A DNA stretch of 64,000 bases from an uncultured Chthonomonas sp. (GCA_903859705.1 CAIONQ010000122.1:1-64000), one strand, 5' to 3'; positions 1-9,714 are shown, counted from the stretch's first letter. The notes: a model not told the origin generated them from the letters alone. Numbers and translations are program-made.

Positions 1-1
1 G

Positions 2-1135
2 GAGGGCAGGCACATCGAGCCATCGGTTCGTGTACGTGAAGCCCTCATCTTTCAGGCAGAAGCTGCACTTCTGCGGCCGGATGATAGTGTAAACATGCCG
101 AATGTAACGCGTGAACATGACGCTGTATATGAGCCAGCAGGAGGAGCGGTTCCCCTTGGCTCACCGTTTTACGTTGAGCGGCCTGAAGATGCCCTTGCCG
201 CAGCAAATCTGCGACCACAATCTAGCTATCTACTGATCCGTGGCCCGCGTCAGGCCGGCAAGACCTCGCTGCTTGCACGCCTGCTGGCCTCCGCAAGGGG
301 CAGTGGTGCCGATGTGGTGTTTACAGATTGGCAGAAGATACCGCAGGTTTGCCTTGAAGACGCCCGCAAGATGCTGCATTTTCTGGCTGAGTCTATTGCA
401 GATCAACTCGGGATAGAGTGTGACTTAGACACCCTTTTTGCTCCGCCAAAAGCCCCCACTCAGGCGTTTGAGCGCTTTTTTCGCCGGCATGTGCTGGGAA
501 CCAGAACAGGGTGGGTTGTTTGGGGAATAGATGAGGCCGAACGCCTGTTTGATTGCACGTATCGCGATGATATTTTTGGCATGCTCCGCTCCTGGCACAA
601 TGAGCGCACGGTGCAGATGGATGCCGGCTGGGATAGGCTTACCGTGCCCATCGCCTATGCAACAGAAACTTACCTTATCACCAACCTCAGCCAGTCGCCG
701 TTTAATGTTGGCTATAGAGTGGCACTCAGCGATTTTACACTGGATCACGTTCGCCACCTGAATGGTATCTATTCGGAGCCAATCTCGAAGCCCGAGGAGT
801 TTGCAGCGCTGATGCAACTCACCGGTGGCCATCCCTATCTGGTGCGCTTAACGCTACAAGAGCTAAGGCTACGCAGACAATCGCTTGCCGATGCACTGGC
901 CGAGGCTGAAACCGAACGCAGCATCTACCGAGATCACCTGGAGCGCATCCGCCTTGCTCTTCAGCGAGATCCTGAAATCAGCGCTTCAGTGAAAAATTGG
1001 CTGGGCAACGGAGTGCTCCCATCTGCTGAGCACTTTGCGCGCCTTACATCTGCAGGGGTGGCAGCCGGCGCCTCACCCGCACAAATTCGCCCAAGGTGTG
1101 AACTGTATTCCCGTTATCTGGAGCGCATGTTGTGA
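2..1135 (+). CDS. AAA_35 (AAA-like) STAND-type NTPase, 5' end outside window
   Basis: The reading frame is open from base 2 with no stop, so the N-terminus probably lies left of the window. The first ATG (95) has no good Shine-Dalgarno sequence. Counting from that ATG (346 aa), the protein opens with the family's hallmark GG-x-VPLGSPFYVERP segment. Walker A is GPRQAGKT at residues 50-57 and a Walker B-like hydrophobic strand ending in DEAE is at about 140-149. SQSPFNVG and TGGHPYLVR are further AAA_35 signatures. Family knowledge: these ATPases usually carry an N-terminal effector or DNA-binding module, which here would be off-window. The stop overlaps the start of the next gene by 4 bp, so the two are probably translated together. 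The role is unknown; a signalling or defence switch is inference. Confidence 0.85.
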   Translation, partial: EGRHIEPSVRVREALIFQAEAALLRPDDSVNMPNVTREHDAVYEPAGGAVPLGSPFYVERPEDALAAANLRPQSSYLLIRGPRQAGKTSLLARLLASARGSGADVVFTDWQKIPQVCLEDARKMLHFLAESIADQLGIECDLDTLFAPPKAPTQAFERFFRRHVLGTRTGWVVWGIDEAERLFDCTYRDDIFGMLRSWHNERTVQMDAGWDRLTVPIAYATETYLITNLSQSPFNVGYRVALSDFTLDHVRHLNGIYSEPISKPEEFAALMQLTGGHPYLVRLTLQELRLRRQSLADALAEAETERSIYRDHLERIRLALQRDPEISASVKNWLGNGVLPSAEHFARLTSAGVAAGASPAQIRPRCELYSRYLERML

Positions 1136-4100
1136 ATTCGTATCCCGGTTCTGAAGCTTACTTTGTTGCAGGCGGAAACGTGCCTCCTGGGTCGCCATCC
1201 TACGTTAACCGTGAAGCTGATGAGCAACTGTTTCAGCACCTGCTTGCTGGTGACTTTTGCTACATCCTCACATCGCGCCAGATGGGTAAGTCGTCGCTTA
1301 TGACGCACATGCAGCAGCGGTTACGCCAGGCAGGCGTAACTCCTGCGGTGTTGGATCTTTCCGGGCTGGGCTACCAGTTAGAGCCCGCACACTGGTATCG
1401 CGGGCTATTAGATCAGCTGGGAATGCGGCTTGGCATCGAAGATGAAATGGACGCATTTTGTGCGGATAACACCGGGCTATCACCGCTCCAGCTCTGGCAA
1501 TCTGGCCTGCGTGATGTTGCTCTGGCGCATGCAAAAGGCGCTCTGGTTATCTTTGTTGATGAAATCGATATGGTTCGCCGCCTGCCATTCAGTGCAGATG
1601 AGTTCTTTGCATCCATACGTTTCTGTTACAACGCACGCAGTGAAGACCCAATCTATTCACGCGTAAGGTTCTGCCTACTTGGGGTGGCAACTCCAGCGCA
1701 ACTCGTTGGCTCTCCATCGATGACACCCTTCAATATCGGCGTGCCGATAGCACTGCGGGATTTCAGCGCTACGGAAGCTCAGTCGCTTGAGGCAGGGCTT
1801 GGCGGCGAAGCTTCCACAAGGCTTACGCTCATGGACAGGGTTATCTATTGGACCGGCGGGCAGCCGTACCTAACGCAACGAATTTGCCTTGAAATTGTTC
1901 AAAGTGGTGATGTGCACTCGGCAGCACAAGTAGATGCACTTGTAAAACGGCTGTATCTGGATGCCGAAGTTCACGGGCAGGATAGCCACCTGCTGTTTGT
2001 GCAGCAGCGCGCGCTGGATGGTTCTGAAGAACAGCGCGCTACGCTGTTAACCCTTTACCGTAAGATTTTGAGAGGCTCTGCTGTTACCGATGATGAAACT
2101 GCGCCCTCCGTTAGTCGATTAAAACTATCCGGTCTGGCAGTTCCAGCCGGCGGAAAGCTGCGTGTTAAAAATAGAATTTATGAGCATGTGTTCGGTAAAG
2201 CCTGGATAGTGCAGCACATGCCGGATGCCGAAGCAAGGCGCCAGAAAACAGCATATCGGCAGGGAGCACTGCGTGTTTTAACCATTGGTGCTGCCGTATA
2301 CGTTGCCCTTGCTGCCCTTACAGTTTGGGCTCTGCGCGAGCGTAGCAGGGCTGGCGCGTACCTTACAGAGGCGGCAACTGCAAACAAGCTTGCCGTTCAA
2401 CGATTGAAGGATTCGGACCGGGCCGCCTATAGCCTCACGATGAATCTCATTCAAAAGGAGTGGGAATCGGGAGGGGTGCAACATGCTCTCGAACTGCTTG
2501 ACAGTGTAAAACACAGCCCTTATCGCGGGTTTGAGTGGGGATACTGGAACTCCGTTTGCCACGAAGAAACGATGCGCCTTGCGGGGCACACGTGGTCGGT
2601 TCAGGCAGTGGATATCTCACGCGATGGTGAGATGTACGCAACGGGGTGCCGTGATGGCAACATCCGTGTGTTTAACAGCAAAACAGGTGAATTAATCTGT
2701 TCCGCGCCCGGCATGGTGCCTGCCCTTCCTGGCAACCATGCCGGTGTGACGTCTGTATCCTTCTCTCCAGATGGAAGTCATGTAGTATTTGGCTGCGATA
2801 ATGTTGTAGGAGTTGTTGATGTTCGTGCGCAAAGAGTGACACTTGTGCTTGAACCAGAGGCGTCAACGGTATCGGCAGTAGCGTACTCTGCAGACGGAAA
2901 GTATGTTTGCGTGGGAATGGGCTACGGACAGAGGCCCGATGGTTTCGGAGTAATCCGTGTTGCGATGCTGTATGAAACCACGCAATGGAAGCGTGTTCGC
3001 ATGTTCAAATGCATGCAAGATACCGTCTCGATGAAATCGGTTTGTTTTAGCCCGGATGGTCAAAGGCTGGTTACCGGTAGTTACGATCAGTATGTACGCG
3101 TTTGGAATGTGCGTACCGGCAATATAATTCAGGAATTTCACGATCCGGATAATGTCATAACCTCCGTGCAATTTTCCCCGGATGGCCGGTTTGTGGCATC
3201 TGGAGGGAAGCGCCCATTTGTGCCGGAGGACAAAGCCACAGAGAATCCCCTGAAGCCGGATCACGATAGCACTGTACGCATCTGGGATACGAGGTCTGGG
3301 AAGATGGCCGTACAACTAAGCGGCTATCTATCCACAGTTAAGGCTATAAAATACTCGCCAGATGGCAGAACTGTAATCACAGGCGGATACGACAACAGTA
3401 TTCGGCTATGGGATAGCCACACGGGCAAGCTGCAGAGAAGTATCCTTGGGCACTCTAACCCGGTGGTAGCTCTAGCACTGAGTGCGGATGGAAAAAGATT
3501 GTTAACTGGAAGCACTGATAATACGGCCCGAGTATGGAGCCTGTATACACCTGCAAATCCGGCCGTGCTTGATTGGAACGGGAAGGCGCGCATCGCCTCT
3601 TTGGCACTCTCGCCAGATGGCTCTGAGGTTGCCATTGCTCTGGATAACCGGCAGGCGATGCTGGACATGGTTACCGGCCGTGAAACCATTCAGGCTCCAC
3701 CACAACGCGTTGCTGTTGGCGGTACGCACCCAGTAGCCGCTGTAGGGAAGCTTACCGAGGGTGGCCAGAACTGGACCGAGGTAACTGCGTATGACATGCA
3801 GATTGGCGGCATCGCCTGGAGCAAGGATGGCCAGCGCCTACTTGCTGCAGGCAGTGCGGGCAAGGTGTACCTGTGGAACCATGCAGGAAAGCTGTTAGCG
3901 CCACAATTGGCGGCTCCCGTTGTACCAGGGCTCATCGGTAGTGTGGCTTTCTCACCTGATGAATCGCTTGCATTAGTTACGGATGCATCTATTAAGCATG
4001 GGTCTCATGCCATTAGTCACACCGCACTTGTTCGGCTTACGGATGGGGCCGTTATCAAGGTGATGGAACTGCCAGTCGATACCTACCTGTGCGCTGCCTG

Positions 4101-4593
4101 GGCACCTGATGGCAAATCGTTTGTAATTGGATGCAGTGACAAATGGGTACATGTTTACAATGCGGCATCCCTGAAAGAAACTGCCGTACTTAAGATGCAC
4201 ACAGATGAGGTGCAATGCGTTACCTACTCGCACGATGGCAAATACTTGCTTTCTGGAGCAGCAGATAACAGCATTTGTATGTGGGATGTGACAACTGGAA
4301 TGCTGAAACAGAGGTTCCTGGGGCACCACGATAACATAAATTCGGCAGAGTTCTCGCCAGATGGAAAGCGCGTTGTTTCCGCGAGTGACGATGGTACGGT
4401 GCGTGTGTGGGACCCGGAGAATGGCCAGGAACTGCTCACGTTGAGTGGGCACACGCGTGCTGTACGTAGTGCGCAGTTCACTTCGGATGGTACGCGCATT
4501 GTATCGGCAGGGTGGGATAAAACCGTGCGGGTATGGTCTGCCCGGCCGGGAGATGGCACCGATAGCGGCACCACTCCCAGCACGGGAAAGTAA
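1132..4593 (+). CDS. AAA_35 NTPase fused to a membrane segment and WD40 repeats
   Basis: 1153 aa with a GTG start overlapping the previous TGA (GTGA); GGAG sits 8 nt upstream. Residues 11-330 form an AAA_35 domain, with Walker A TSRQMGKSS at 47-55 and Walker B ending in VDEID at about 142-146. A hydrophobic segment at about 379-400 followed by LRERSR looks like a single membrane anchor. From about 470 to the end there are roughly 12-14 WD40-like units, many ending in V(R/H)VW or similar (VRVWNVRTG, IRLWDSHTG, VRVWDPENG), enough for two seven-bladed propellers. This layout (sensor repeats, STAND-like ATPase, membrane anchor) resembles ligand-sensing switch proteins. No catalytic effector domain is visible, so the neighbouring AAA_35 gene may provide the output. 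Function is inferred, not known. Confidence 0.9.
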   Translation: MNSYPGSEAYFVAGGNVPPGSPSYVNREADEQLFQHLLAGDFCYILTSRQMGKSSLMTHMQQRLRQAGVTPAVLDLSGLGYQLEPAHWYRGLLDQLGMRLGIEDEMDAFCADNTGLSPLQLWQSGLRDVALAHAKGALVIFVDEIDMVRRLPFSADEFFASIRFCYNARSEDPIYSRVRFCLLGVATPAQLVGSPSMTPFNIGVPIALRDFSATEAQSLEAGLGGEASTRLTLMDRVIYWTGGQPYLTQRICLEIVQSGDVHSAAQVDALVKRLYLDAEVHGQDSHLLFVQQRALDGSEEQRATLLTLYRKILRGSAVTDDETAPSVSRLKLSGLAVPAGGKLRVKNRIYEHVFGKAWIVQHMPDAEARRQKTAYRQGALRVLTIGAAVYVALAALTVWALRERSRAGAYLTEAATANKLAVQRLKDSDRAAYSLTMNLIQKEWESGGVQHALELLDSVKHSPYRGFEWGYWNSVCHEETMRLAGHTWSVQAVDISRDGEMYATGCRDGNIRVFNSKTGELICSAPGMVPALPGNHAGVTSVSFSPDGSHVVFGCDNVVGVVDVRAQRVTLVLEPEASTVSAVAYSADGKYVCVGMGYGQRPDGFGVIRVAMLYETTQWKRVRMFKCMQDTVSMKSVCFSPDGQRLVTGSYDQYVRVWNVRTGNIIQEFHDPDNVITSVQFSPDGRFVASGGKRPFVPEDKATENPLKPDHDSTVRIWDTRSGKMAVQLSGYLSTVKAIKYSPDGRTVITGGYDNSIRLWDSHTGKLQRSILGHSNPVVALALSADGKRLLTGSTDNTARVWSLYTPANPAVLDWNGKARIASLALSPDGSEVAIALDNRQAMLDMVTGRETIQAPPQRVAVGGTHPVAAVGKLTEGGQNWTEVTAYDMQIGGIAWSKDGQRLLAAGSAGKVYLWNHAGKLLAPQLAAPVVPGLIGSVAFSPDESLALVTDASIKHGSHAISHTALVRLTDGAVIKVMELPVDTYLCAAWAPDGKSFVIGCSDKWVHVYNAASLKETAVLKMHTDEVQCVTYSHDGKYLLSGAADNSICMWDVTTGMLKQRFLGHHDNINSAEFSPDGKRVVSASDDGTVRVWDPENGQELLTLSGHTRAVRSAQFTSDGTRIVSAGWDKTVRVWSARPGDGTDSGTTPSTGK

Positions 4594-4594
4594 A

Positions 4595-6058
4595 CTACTC
4601 AGTCTTCTGCTCTATTAGCGTGCCGAACCGCTTGCCGATGGCGAGCGCAGGATCCAGTGGCACATCCACAGCCGCGCAATCCGAAGGGATGCTTATGGTT
4701 GGTGTTTGCCTCAGTTGCTTACCTTCAAACTGTGGCAGGTAGGGCCGTAGCTCTTCCAGCATCTCGCTGGTCATATCCCGTATCTCTTTCAGCGTAAGCA
4801 CCGCTGCGGTTAACGGGTCCAGGCTCATGGCATGTACCAGATGCTCTGGATCGCCACCAAGTGCGGCCTCCGCACACAGAGATTGAACATTGATATTCGT
4901 CTGGCACAGAGCAGCACATTGCGGAGGCAGATCACCGATGACGGTGGGATGCAGGCCCGTGTCGTCGGCGAAGGTGGGTACCTCTACGCAGCAGCCGTTT
5001 GGCAGGTTGGTTATGTACCCATCGTTACGTACATTGCCCATTAGCCGGAACGGTACACCGGTGGTAACCGCTTCCAGAATGTAAGAGCAGTACTCCACGC
5101 TTCGCCCTTCAATTTTTGTTGTCTCAAACTGCAGTGGGTCTACCTTTGCATACTTTTCGGCCATTGCCTTGCCCCACTTGTAGTAAGCTCCCGATTCGCC
5201 ACCGAAGCCTGGCTCATCACAATACAGATCCAGTGCGGCCTTGCTGCTTCTAAACCACGGAACGTACTCGGATAAGTGTCCCGTAGATTCGGTCATGAAG
5301 TAGCCGAACTGGCGGAACACCTCGCCACGAACTTTCTCGTTCTTATAGTATTCAGGCAGTTCAAACTTCTCTTTCAGTTCTGGGTAGAGGTCTCTGCCCT
5401 TGTGCTCCAGCTTCAAAAACCAATCCATGTGGTTAATGCCGCCGCAAACAAAACTGATTTCGTCTTTAGGTACCTGGCAGTAGCCGCCAATAAGATCCAG
5501 GGTGGTTTGCACACCGTGGCACAGGCCAATAAACGGCACGTTGGATACTTTGCCGAGCGCCAGGCAGTTGGCAGCCATGGGGTTGGCATATTGCAGCATG
5601 ATGGCACCGGGCTTTGCAAACTTCTCCATATCGCGGGCAATATCTGCAAGCACGGGTATGTGGCGCTGGCCACGGAAGATACCGCCGGGGCCCAGCGTAT
5701 CGCCAATACACTGATCCACGCCATATTTCAGCGGGATCTCATAATCCACGCCATACGCGTGAAAGCCGCCTACCTGAATCATAACAACAACAAAATCGGC
5801 ATCTTTTATCGCTTCTGCCCGGTTGGTGGTGGCCCAAACTTTGCCCGGAAGCCCATTATCTTTGAGCATGCGGTTGCCAAATGCTTCCATGGCGCGCAGT
5901 TTCGGCTCGGTTGGGCTCATCAGCGCAAATTCACTGTTTGCCAGGCTGGGTGTGGCAAGTATATCGCTCATGAGTGTTTTGCAGAAAACCACGCTGCCTG
6001 CGCCGATCATTGCAATTTTCTTCGGCGCACCGGTTCCCAATTTGTTAATTCCCGTCAT
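4595..6058 (-). CDS. GH4 family alpha-glucosidase/alpha-galactosidase-like glycosidase
   Basis: 487 aa from ATG 6058, chosen because reverse-strand GGGAGCGGAGC lies just upstream and the NAD-binding strand begins nearby; a longer open frame exists but lacks homology-like sequence. Family 4 hydrolases use NAD+ and a divalent metal to cleave alpha- or beta-glycosides by oxidation-elimination. Visible motifs are GAGS at 19-22 (dinucleotide loop), GDTLGPGGIFRG at 119-130, NPMAANC at 159-165, CHGVQ at 180-184 and GGINH at 206-210. C180 and H210 match the metal ligands. No signal peptide, so cytoplasmic. Its stop lies 1 bp from that of the convergent WD40 gene. It is divergent from a Gfo/Idh/MocA oxidoreductase, which suggests shared sugar catabolism. 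Substrate cannot be decided. Confidence 0.93.
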   Translation of the reverse strand: MTGINKLGTGAPKKIAMIGAGSVVFCKTLMSDILATPSLANSEFALMSPTEPKLRAMEAFGNRMLKDNGLPGKVWATTNRAEAIKDADFVVVMIQVGGFHAYGVDYEIPLKYGVDQCIGDTLGPGGIFRGQRHIPVLADIARDMEKFAKPGAIMLQYANPMAANCLALGKVSNVPFIGLCHGVQTTLDLIGGYCQVPKDEISFVCGGINHMDWFLKLEHKGRDLYPELKEKFELPEYYKNEKVRGEVFRQFGYFMTESTGHLSEYVPWFRSSKAALDLYCDEPGFGGESGAYYKWGKAMAEKYAKVDPLQFETTKIEGRSVEYCSYILEAVTTGVPFRLMGNVRNDGYITNLPNGCCVEVPTFADDTGLHPTVIGDLPPQCAALCQTNINVQSLCAEAALGGDPEHLVHAMSLDPLTAAVLTLKEIRDMTSEMLEELRPYLPQFEGKQLRQTPTISIPSDCAAVDVPLDPALAIGKRFGTLIEQKTE

Positions 6059-6314
6059 ATCTGCTCCGCTCCCTTGCTGCACTGTGAGGATATGCCGGCA
6101 GTAATCCGGCAGGCTCTGAGGGCAGGTTCGACAGGGGCGGCAGTTTTCCTGCGTGGGTGTTGTAAGGGCGCTTCCCCGAATCCCGTTATCACGGGAGGAT
6201 GTTTGTATGTTGAGGTGGAACCTGCCCGGTAACGATAGATGCGCCAACCGGTACCTGTGCAGCCTGTTTCAGATATGCAGCGCCGGTAAGTGCCGGGATG
6301 AAAGGATCGTTACG

Positions 6315-7445
6315 ATGGCTGTTAAAGTAGGTATTGTTGGCCTGCGAGGTATCGGGCTTCAACACTGCAATGCTCACAAAGAGGATGAACTCTCAAACCT
6401 GGTTGCCGTTTGCGACGTGGTGAAGGAGCGTGCAGACGCCACCGCAGAAAAATTTGGTGTAAAAGCCTACTACAGCCTCACCGAGATGCTGAAGCAGGAG
6501 CCGGATTTGCAGATGGTTGATGTAACCACCGGTGGTTACGAAAACGGAAGCTGGCACTACGAGCCCGCCATGGAAGCCATTGAGGCTGGCAAGGCAGTGC
6601 TGGTAGAGAAGCCACTTAGCAACGATGTTGGCGAGGCCCGCCAGCTGGTGAAGCGCGCCAACGAAAAGGGCGTTTATCTTGGCTGCAACCTTAACCATTA
6701 CTTTACTCCGGTTGCCGAGAAGGCCCGGGAGTACATGGACAATGGGCAGATTGGCGAGCTGATATACTGCCTGCACAAAATGGGCTTTAACTCTGGTGAG
6801 GATGCCTATAACAAGAACACCAACTCCCGTTGGGATGGTTTCCCCTATGCGCACCTCAAGGCATTCCTCTCGCATCCGTTCTCGGTAATGCGTTACTTCT
6901 GTGGCGATGTTACCCATGTACAGGCATTTGTAAACCGCCCAGGTTTTCGCCGCAGAGTGAACGACGTAATGCTCTCTACCGTCAGCATTCATGTTCGCTT
7001 CGCAAACGATTGTGTGGGTTACCTGTTGAGCCAGCGTGGAGATGCCAGCTATGGACTTGGCGGCTGGTGGAGCCTGGAAGTGGCAGGCACTCAGGGAACT
7101 TTCTGCATAGAGAACTGCATTGAGAAAGTTACCTTCTGGCCAGCGCCGGGCTCCAAAAATGCGGGCAGCCCCGAAAAGATGTCTGGCGGAAGCTCGGATG
7201 GTCCGGAAGTTACCAGCACGGGTATTACCGACTTCGGTGCTACCTTCCCACGCCGCATCCATGCCTTCCTGGAGGATGTTACCAATCAGGTTCCGCGTGA
7301 GAAGCTCCGCGCAAATGGGCGAGATGCCCTGGCCGCGCTTGAGTATACCTGGGCGGTTATGGAGAGCTACGAGCAGGGTGGGGCAATGGTTCGGCCGCAT
7401 CCGCTGCCCACCATTCATGGCGATCCGCTGGCCACCAAAGACTGA
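6315..7445 (+). CDS. Gfo/Idh/MocA family oxidoreductase
   Basis: 376 aa. Start ATG 6315 follows AAAGGA with 8 nt spacing, and puts the Rossmann strand VKVGIVGLRGIG at residues 3-14. The EKP motif typical of the family is present in AVLVEKPLSND, followed by a C-terminal alpha/beta domain. These enzymes oxidise or reduce sugars and cyclitols with NAD(P). No signal peptide is visible, so cytoplasmic. It stands divergently from the GH4 gene across a 256-bp spacer and is followed 107 bp later by a Tat-type TIM-barrel isomerase; a small sugar-use locus is likely. The exact substrate is not predictable. Confidence 0.93.
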   Translation: MAVKVGIVGLRGIGLQHCNAHKEDELSNLVAVCDVVKERADATAEKFGVKAYYSLTEMLKQEPDLQMVDVTTGGYENGSWHYEPAMEAIEAGKAVLVEKPLSNDVGEARQLVKRANEKGVYLGCNLNHYFTPVAEKAREYMDNGQIGELIYCLHKMGFNSGEDAYNKNTNSRWDGFPYAHLKAFLSHPFSVMRYFCGDVTHVQAFVNRPGFRRRVNDVMLSTVSIHVRFANDCVGYLLSQRGDASYGLGGWWSLEVAGTQGTFCIENCIEKVTFWPAPGSKNAGSPEKMSGGSSDGPEVTSTGITDFGATFPRRIHAFLEDVTNQVPREKLRANGRDALAALEYTWAVMESYEQGGAMVRPHPLPTIHGDPLATKD

Positions 7446-7552
7446 CGTCGGGTGCATTCAACTTATCGAGGCGTTCGGCGGCATAATGCTGCCGAACGTC
7501 TCTCTATTTTCTCTTAATGACAGGCCTGATTTATTAAGTACAGGAGCGATAA

Positions 7553-8431
7553 ATGGCAATATCCAGGCGAGATCTTATCCGAACCGGGGCGGGGGCTCTG
7601 GCTCTGGCAGGTGTTTCGGAGACGGGCTCTATGGCGCAATCACCTCCTCAGGAGGCGGACCCCAGTGGCAGCGGAACATGGCATGGGCTGAAGCTCAGTG
7701 TTGCCTCGTACACATTTCATGGCCAGCCAAGGGATGTGGCAATTAAAGGCATTGTGCGCACGGGGTTACAGTACGTATCTATTAAGGATGTGCATCTGCC
7801 ATTTGACACCACCCCGGAGCAGCGTAAGGAGATTGCACAACAGTTTAAGGCGGCTGGAATAACCCCGCTTAGCTGCGGCAATGTGGGTATGAAAAACGAT
7901 GAGGCCAGCCTGCGCAAGGCATTTGAATATGCGCGGGATATTGGCCTGCCAACCATTGTCTGCGCGCCGCCAGCCGAAGCCATGCCCCTGCTGGATAAGC
8001 TGGTTAAAGAGTTTGATATCAAACTCGCCATCCACAACCATGGCCCGGAAGATAAGAAATTCCCCACGCCAGAGAGCGTTTACACGGTGGCAAAGGGGTT
8101 TGATAAACGCATTGGGCTGTGCATAGATGTTGGCCACACTGCAAGGGCCGGGGCAGACCCCGTTAAAGACATCCTGCGTTTCCATGATCGGCTATACGAT
8201 ATGCACATGAAGGATGTTGGCAACACCACCCCACGCGGACCGGCCAGGGAAGTTGGCCGCGGCGTACTGGATATCCATGGCATGTTTGAGGCGCTAATAA
8301 AGATCAAATACACTGGCCTTGTTAGCTTTGAATACGAAAAGAATGATGCCGACCCACTTCCTGGCCTTATGGAAAGTGTTGGGTATGTGCGAGGAATTCT
8401 GCACGGGATAAAAGGCAGCGTACCTGCCTGA
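7553..8431 (+). CDS. Tat-signal sugar phosphate isomerase/epimerase (xylose isomerase-like TIM barrel)
   Basis: 292 aa; AGGAG lies 6 nt before ATG 7553. The N-terminus SRRDLIRTGAGALALAG is a twin-arginine signal, so the enzyme is probably exported folded. The body is an AP_endonuc_2/xylose isomerase-like barrel with likely metal or catalytic residues in IHNHGPED, CIDVGHTARAG, DMHMKDV and SFEYEKND. Such proteins epimerise or isomerise free sugars or cyclitols. It follows the oxidoreductase and precedes a strong terminator, so it probably ends this transcription unit. Substrate unknown. Confidence 0.9.
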   Translation: MAISRRDLIRTGAGALALAGVSETGSMAQSPPQEADPSGSGTWHGLKLSVASYTFHGQPRDVAIKGIVRTGLQYVSIKDVHLPFDTTPEQRKEIAQQFKAAGITPLSCGNVGMKNDEASLRKAFEYARDIGLPTIVCAPPAEAMPLLDKLVKEFDIKLAIHNHGPEDKKFPTPESVYTVAKGFDKRIGLCIDVGHTARAGADPVKDILRFHDRLYDMHMKDVGNTTPRGPAREVGRGVLDIHGMFEALIKIKYTGLVSFEYEKNDADPLPGLMESVGYVRGILHGIKGSVPA

Positions 8432-8455
8432 TAGCGCCTACAATACTACAATGAG

Positions 8456-8491
8456 AAGAGCCCGCTAGAAATTAATCTGGCGGGCTCTTTT
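8456..8491 (+). terminator. Rho-independent terminator after the TIM-barrel gene
   Basis: A 10-bp perfect stem, AAGAGCCCGC (8456-8465) with GCGGGCTCTT (8480-8489), has a 14-nt loop and ends in a run of four T. It lies between the plus-strand isomerase stop and the stop of the convergent PepSY gene; the T run favours the plus strand. Confidence 0.9.
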
Positions 8492-8513
8492 CGTTCATTC
8501 GCTATTGAATGAG

Positions 8514-9137
8514 CTACAGGGCCATCCGCATGAGTATCAGCAACAGAATGCATCCGCCTATTACAGTAAGCAGCCCTGAAACCCGCATCTTCTTAAGATA
8601 CAGCAGCAGAGCAATGCCGGTAACGGATACCAGGATAAGAATGTACCCGGAGATATTTATGAGCCTGGACCATGCCATGCCAGCATCTCGCCCACGGTGC
8701 AGGTCGTTAAGTTGGCCCAGCAAACCCTGGTTGATAACCTGCAGTTTGTATGCCCCTGTTTTGATATCAAAGAACACATCTGCAGAGTAGCCGGGCGCCT
8801 TAAACGCCATAGAGCCTTCTTGATCATCCTCGCGCTTATCTGCGGTAATCCCATGAATATGGTGCTTCTCGCGCAGATAATCGGATACTTTGAGCCAGTC
8901 TGTGCCCTTTTCTGTTCTAAACCCTGCAGGCAGGTTGCCTTCTATGCGCGTTTTGCTCTCTTTGAGCCCAAACGTCCATTCCGGGTGATTCAGGGTGACA
9001 CCCGTAACAGAAAAGAAGAGCACTGCCAACAGGCTAATCATAGAGAGGTAGATGTGCAGCCAGCGCAGGCCCGTGTGGATGCGCAGTTTCAGCGGGCGCT
9101 TGTGTGGCTCAGGCTTGCCGGTGCTTGCGGTACTCAA
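8514..9137 (-). CDS. PepSY-associated membrane protein
   Basis: 207 aa from a TTG start at 9137; reverse-strand AAAAGGGG lies just upstream, and no other ATG/GTG/TTG precedes the first membrane segment. The start overlaps the previous gene by 29 bp. The protein has an N-terminal LHIYLSMISLLAVLFFSVTG membrane helix, an extracytoplasmic middle region and two C-terminal helices (about 155-178 and 185-204). This is the PepSY_TM layout of small diheme-reductase-like or flavin-linked membrane proteins. With the DUF2271 and ApbE genes immediately upstream, it probably forms an envelope redox unit. No heme-binding CxxCH is present. Confidence 0.85.
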   Translation of the reverse strand: MSTASTGKPEPHKRPLKLRIHTGLRWLHIYLSMISLLAVLFFSVTGVTLNHPEWTFGLKESKTRIEGNLPAGFRTEKGTDWLKVSDYLREKHHIHGITADKREDDQEGSMAFKAPGYSADVFFDIKTGAYKLQVINQGLLGQLNDLHRGRDAGMAWSRLINISGYILILVSVTGIALLLYLKKMRVSGLLTVIGGCILLLILMRMAL

Positions 9138-9714
9138 CCGTTGCCCCTTTTATGTCTGCACTGCCAGCTACCGTTTCCTTAAACGTTTTTGGCCCTATGG
9201 TAATCTCTTTTTTGAGCAGGGTGTATGGACCATGCTCTCGGGCAGATTCTAGATACACCGTGTAAGTGCCCTGGGTAACCAGTGCGCCCTTATTATCTTT
9301 TCCATCCCACAACAGCGAGTACTTACCCGGGTTGCGGGTTGCGCTGGACATGGTGATAATAAGGTCTGGCCCGCCCGATTTGTAAACGGCCTCGCCACCA
9401 CGGTACCATCTCCGCAGATCGGGGATCCATCTCCCGCCACGCCCTGTGTTCTGAACCCAGAGGCTGAGGGTCTTGATCGATTTTGCATCTTTGTCTTCCA
9501 CCCACACGGCCACATAAGGGCGCCTGGCCCTGAAATCATCGGTAGCTGCAAGTTCAATCTCCACAGCAACTTCCATGGTGGCATCCCACCTGGCGGCTTT
9601 TGGGGCGGTTTGCTGTGCATTTGCCCTTACGCCAAACAGTGCGGTGGCCATGGCTGCCACGCGCCCGATTGCGCTTCGGCGGCTGACGTAGCTGGCGCTT
9701 TCCTTCAATTCCAT
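9109..9714 (-). CDS. DUF2271 domain protein with Tat-like signal
   Basis: 201 aa from ATG 9714 (a longer open frame to 9819 is less likely, since the signal sequence begins at this ATG). The N-terminus contains SRRSAIGRVAAMATALFGVRANAQ, a twin-arginine-type signal with an A-x-A cleavage site. The mature part, with RRPYVAVWVEDKDAKSIKTL and a later GKYSLLWDGKD segment, matches DUF2271, a periplasmic beta domain. DUF2271 genes commonly travel with PepSY and ApbE genes in extracytoplasmic flavin/iron redox clusters; that is exactly this arrangement. Its biochemical activity is not established. Confidence 0.85.
   Translation of the reverse strand: MELKESASYVSRRSAIGRVAAMATALFGVRANAQQTAPKAARWDATMEVAVEIELAATDDFRARRPYVAVWVEDKDAKSIKTLSLWVQNTGRGGRWIPDLRRWYRGGEAVYKSGGPDLIITMSSATRNPGKYSLLWDGKDNKGALVTQGTYTVYLESAREHGPYTLLKKEITIGPKTFKETVAGSADIKGATVEYRKHRQA

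Noticed and set aside
5276-6232. 318-codon plus-strand open frame antisense to the GH4 gene
   Set aside because: It mirrors strong GH4 coding sequence, has no ribosome site and shows no family-like motifs.
6393-7457. 354-codon minus-strand open frame across the Gfo/Idh/MocA gene
   Set aside because: Shadow of a clearly recognised oxidoreductase; no protein motifs.
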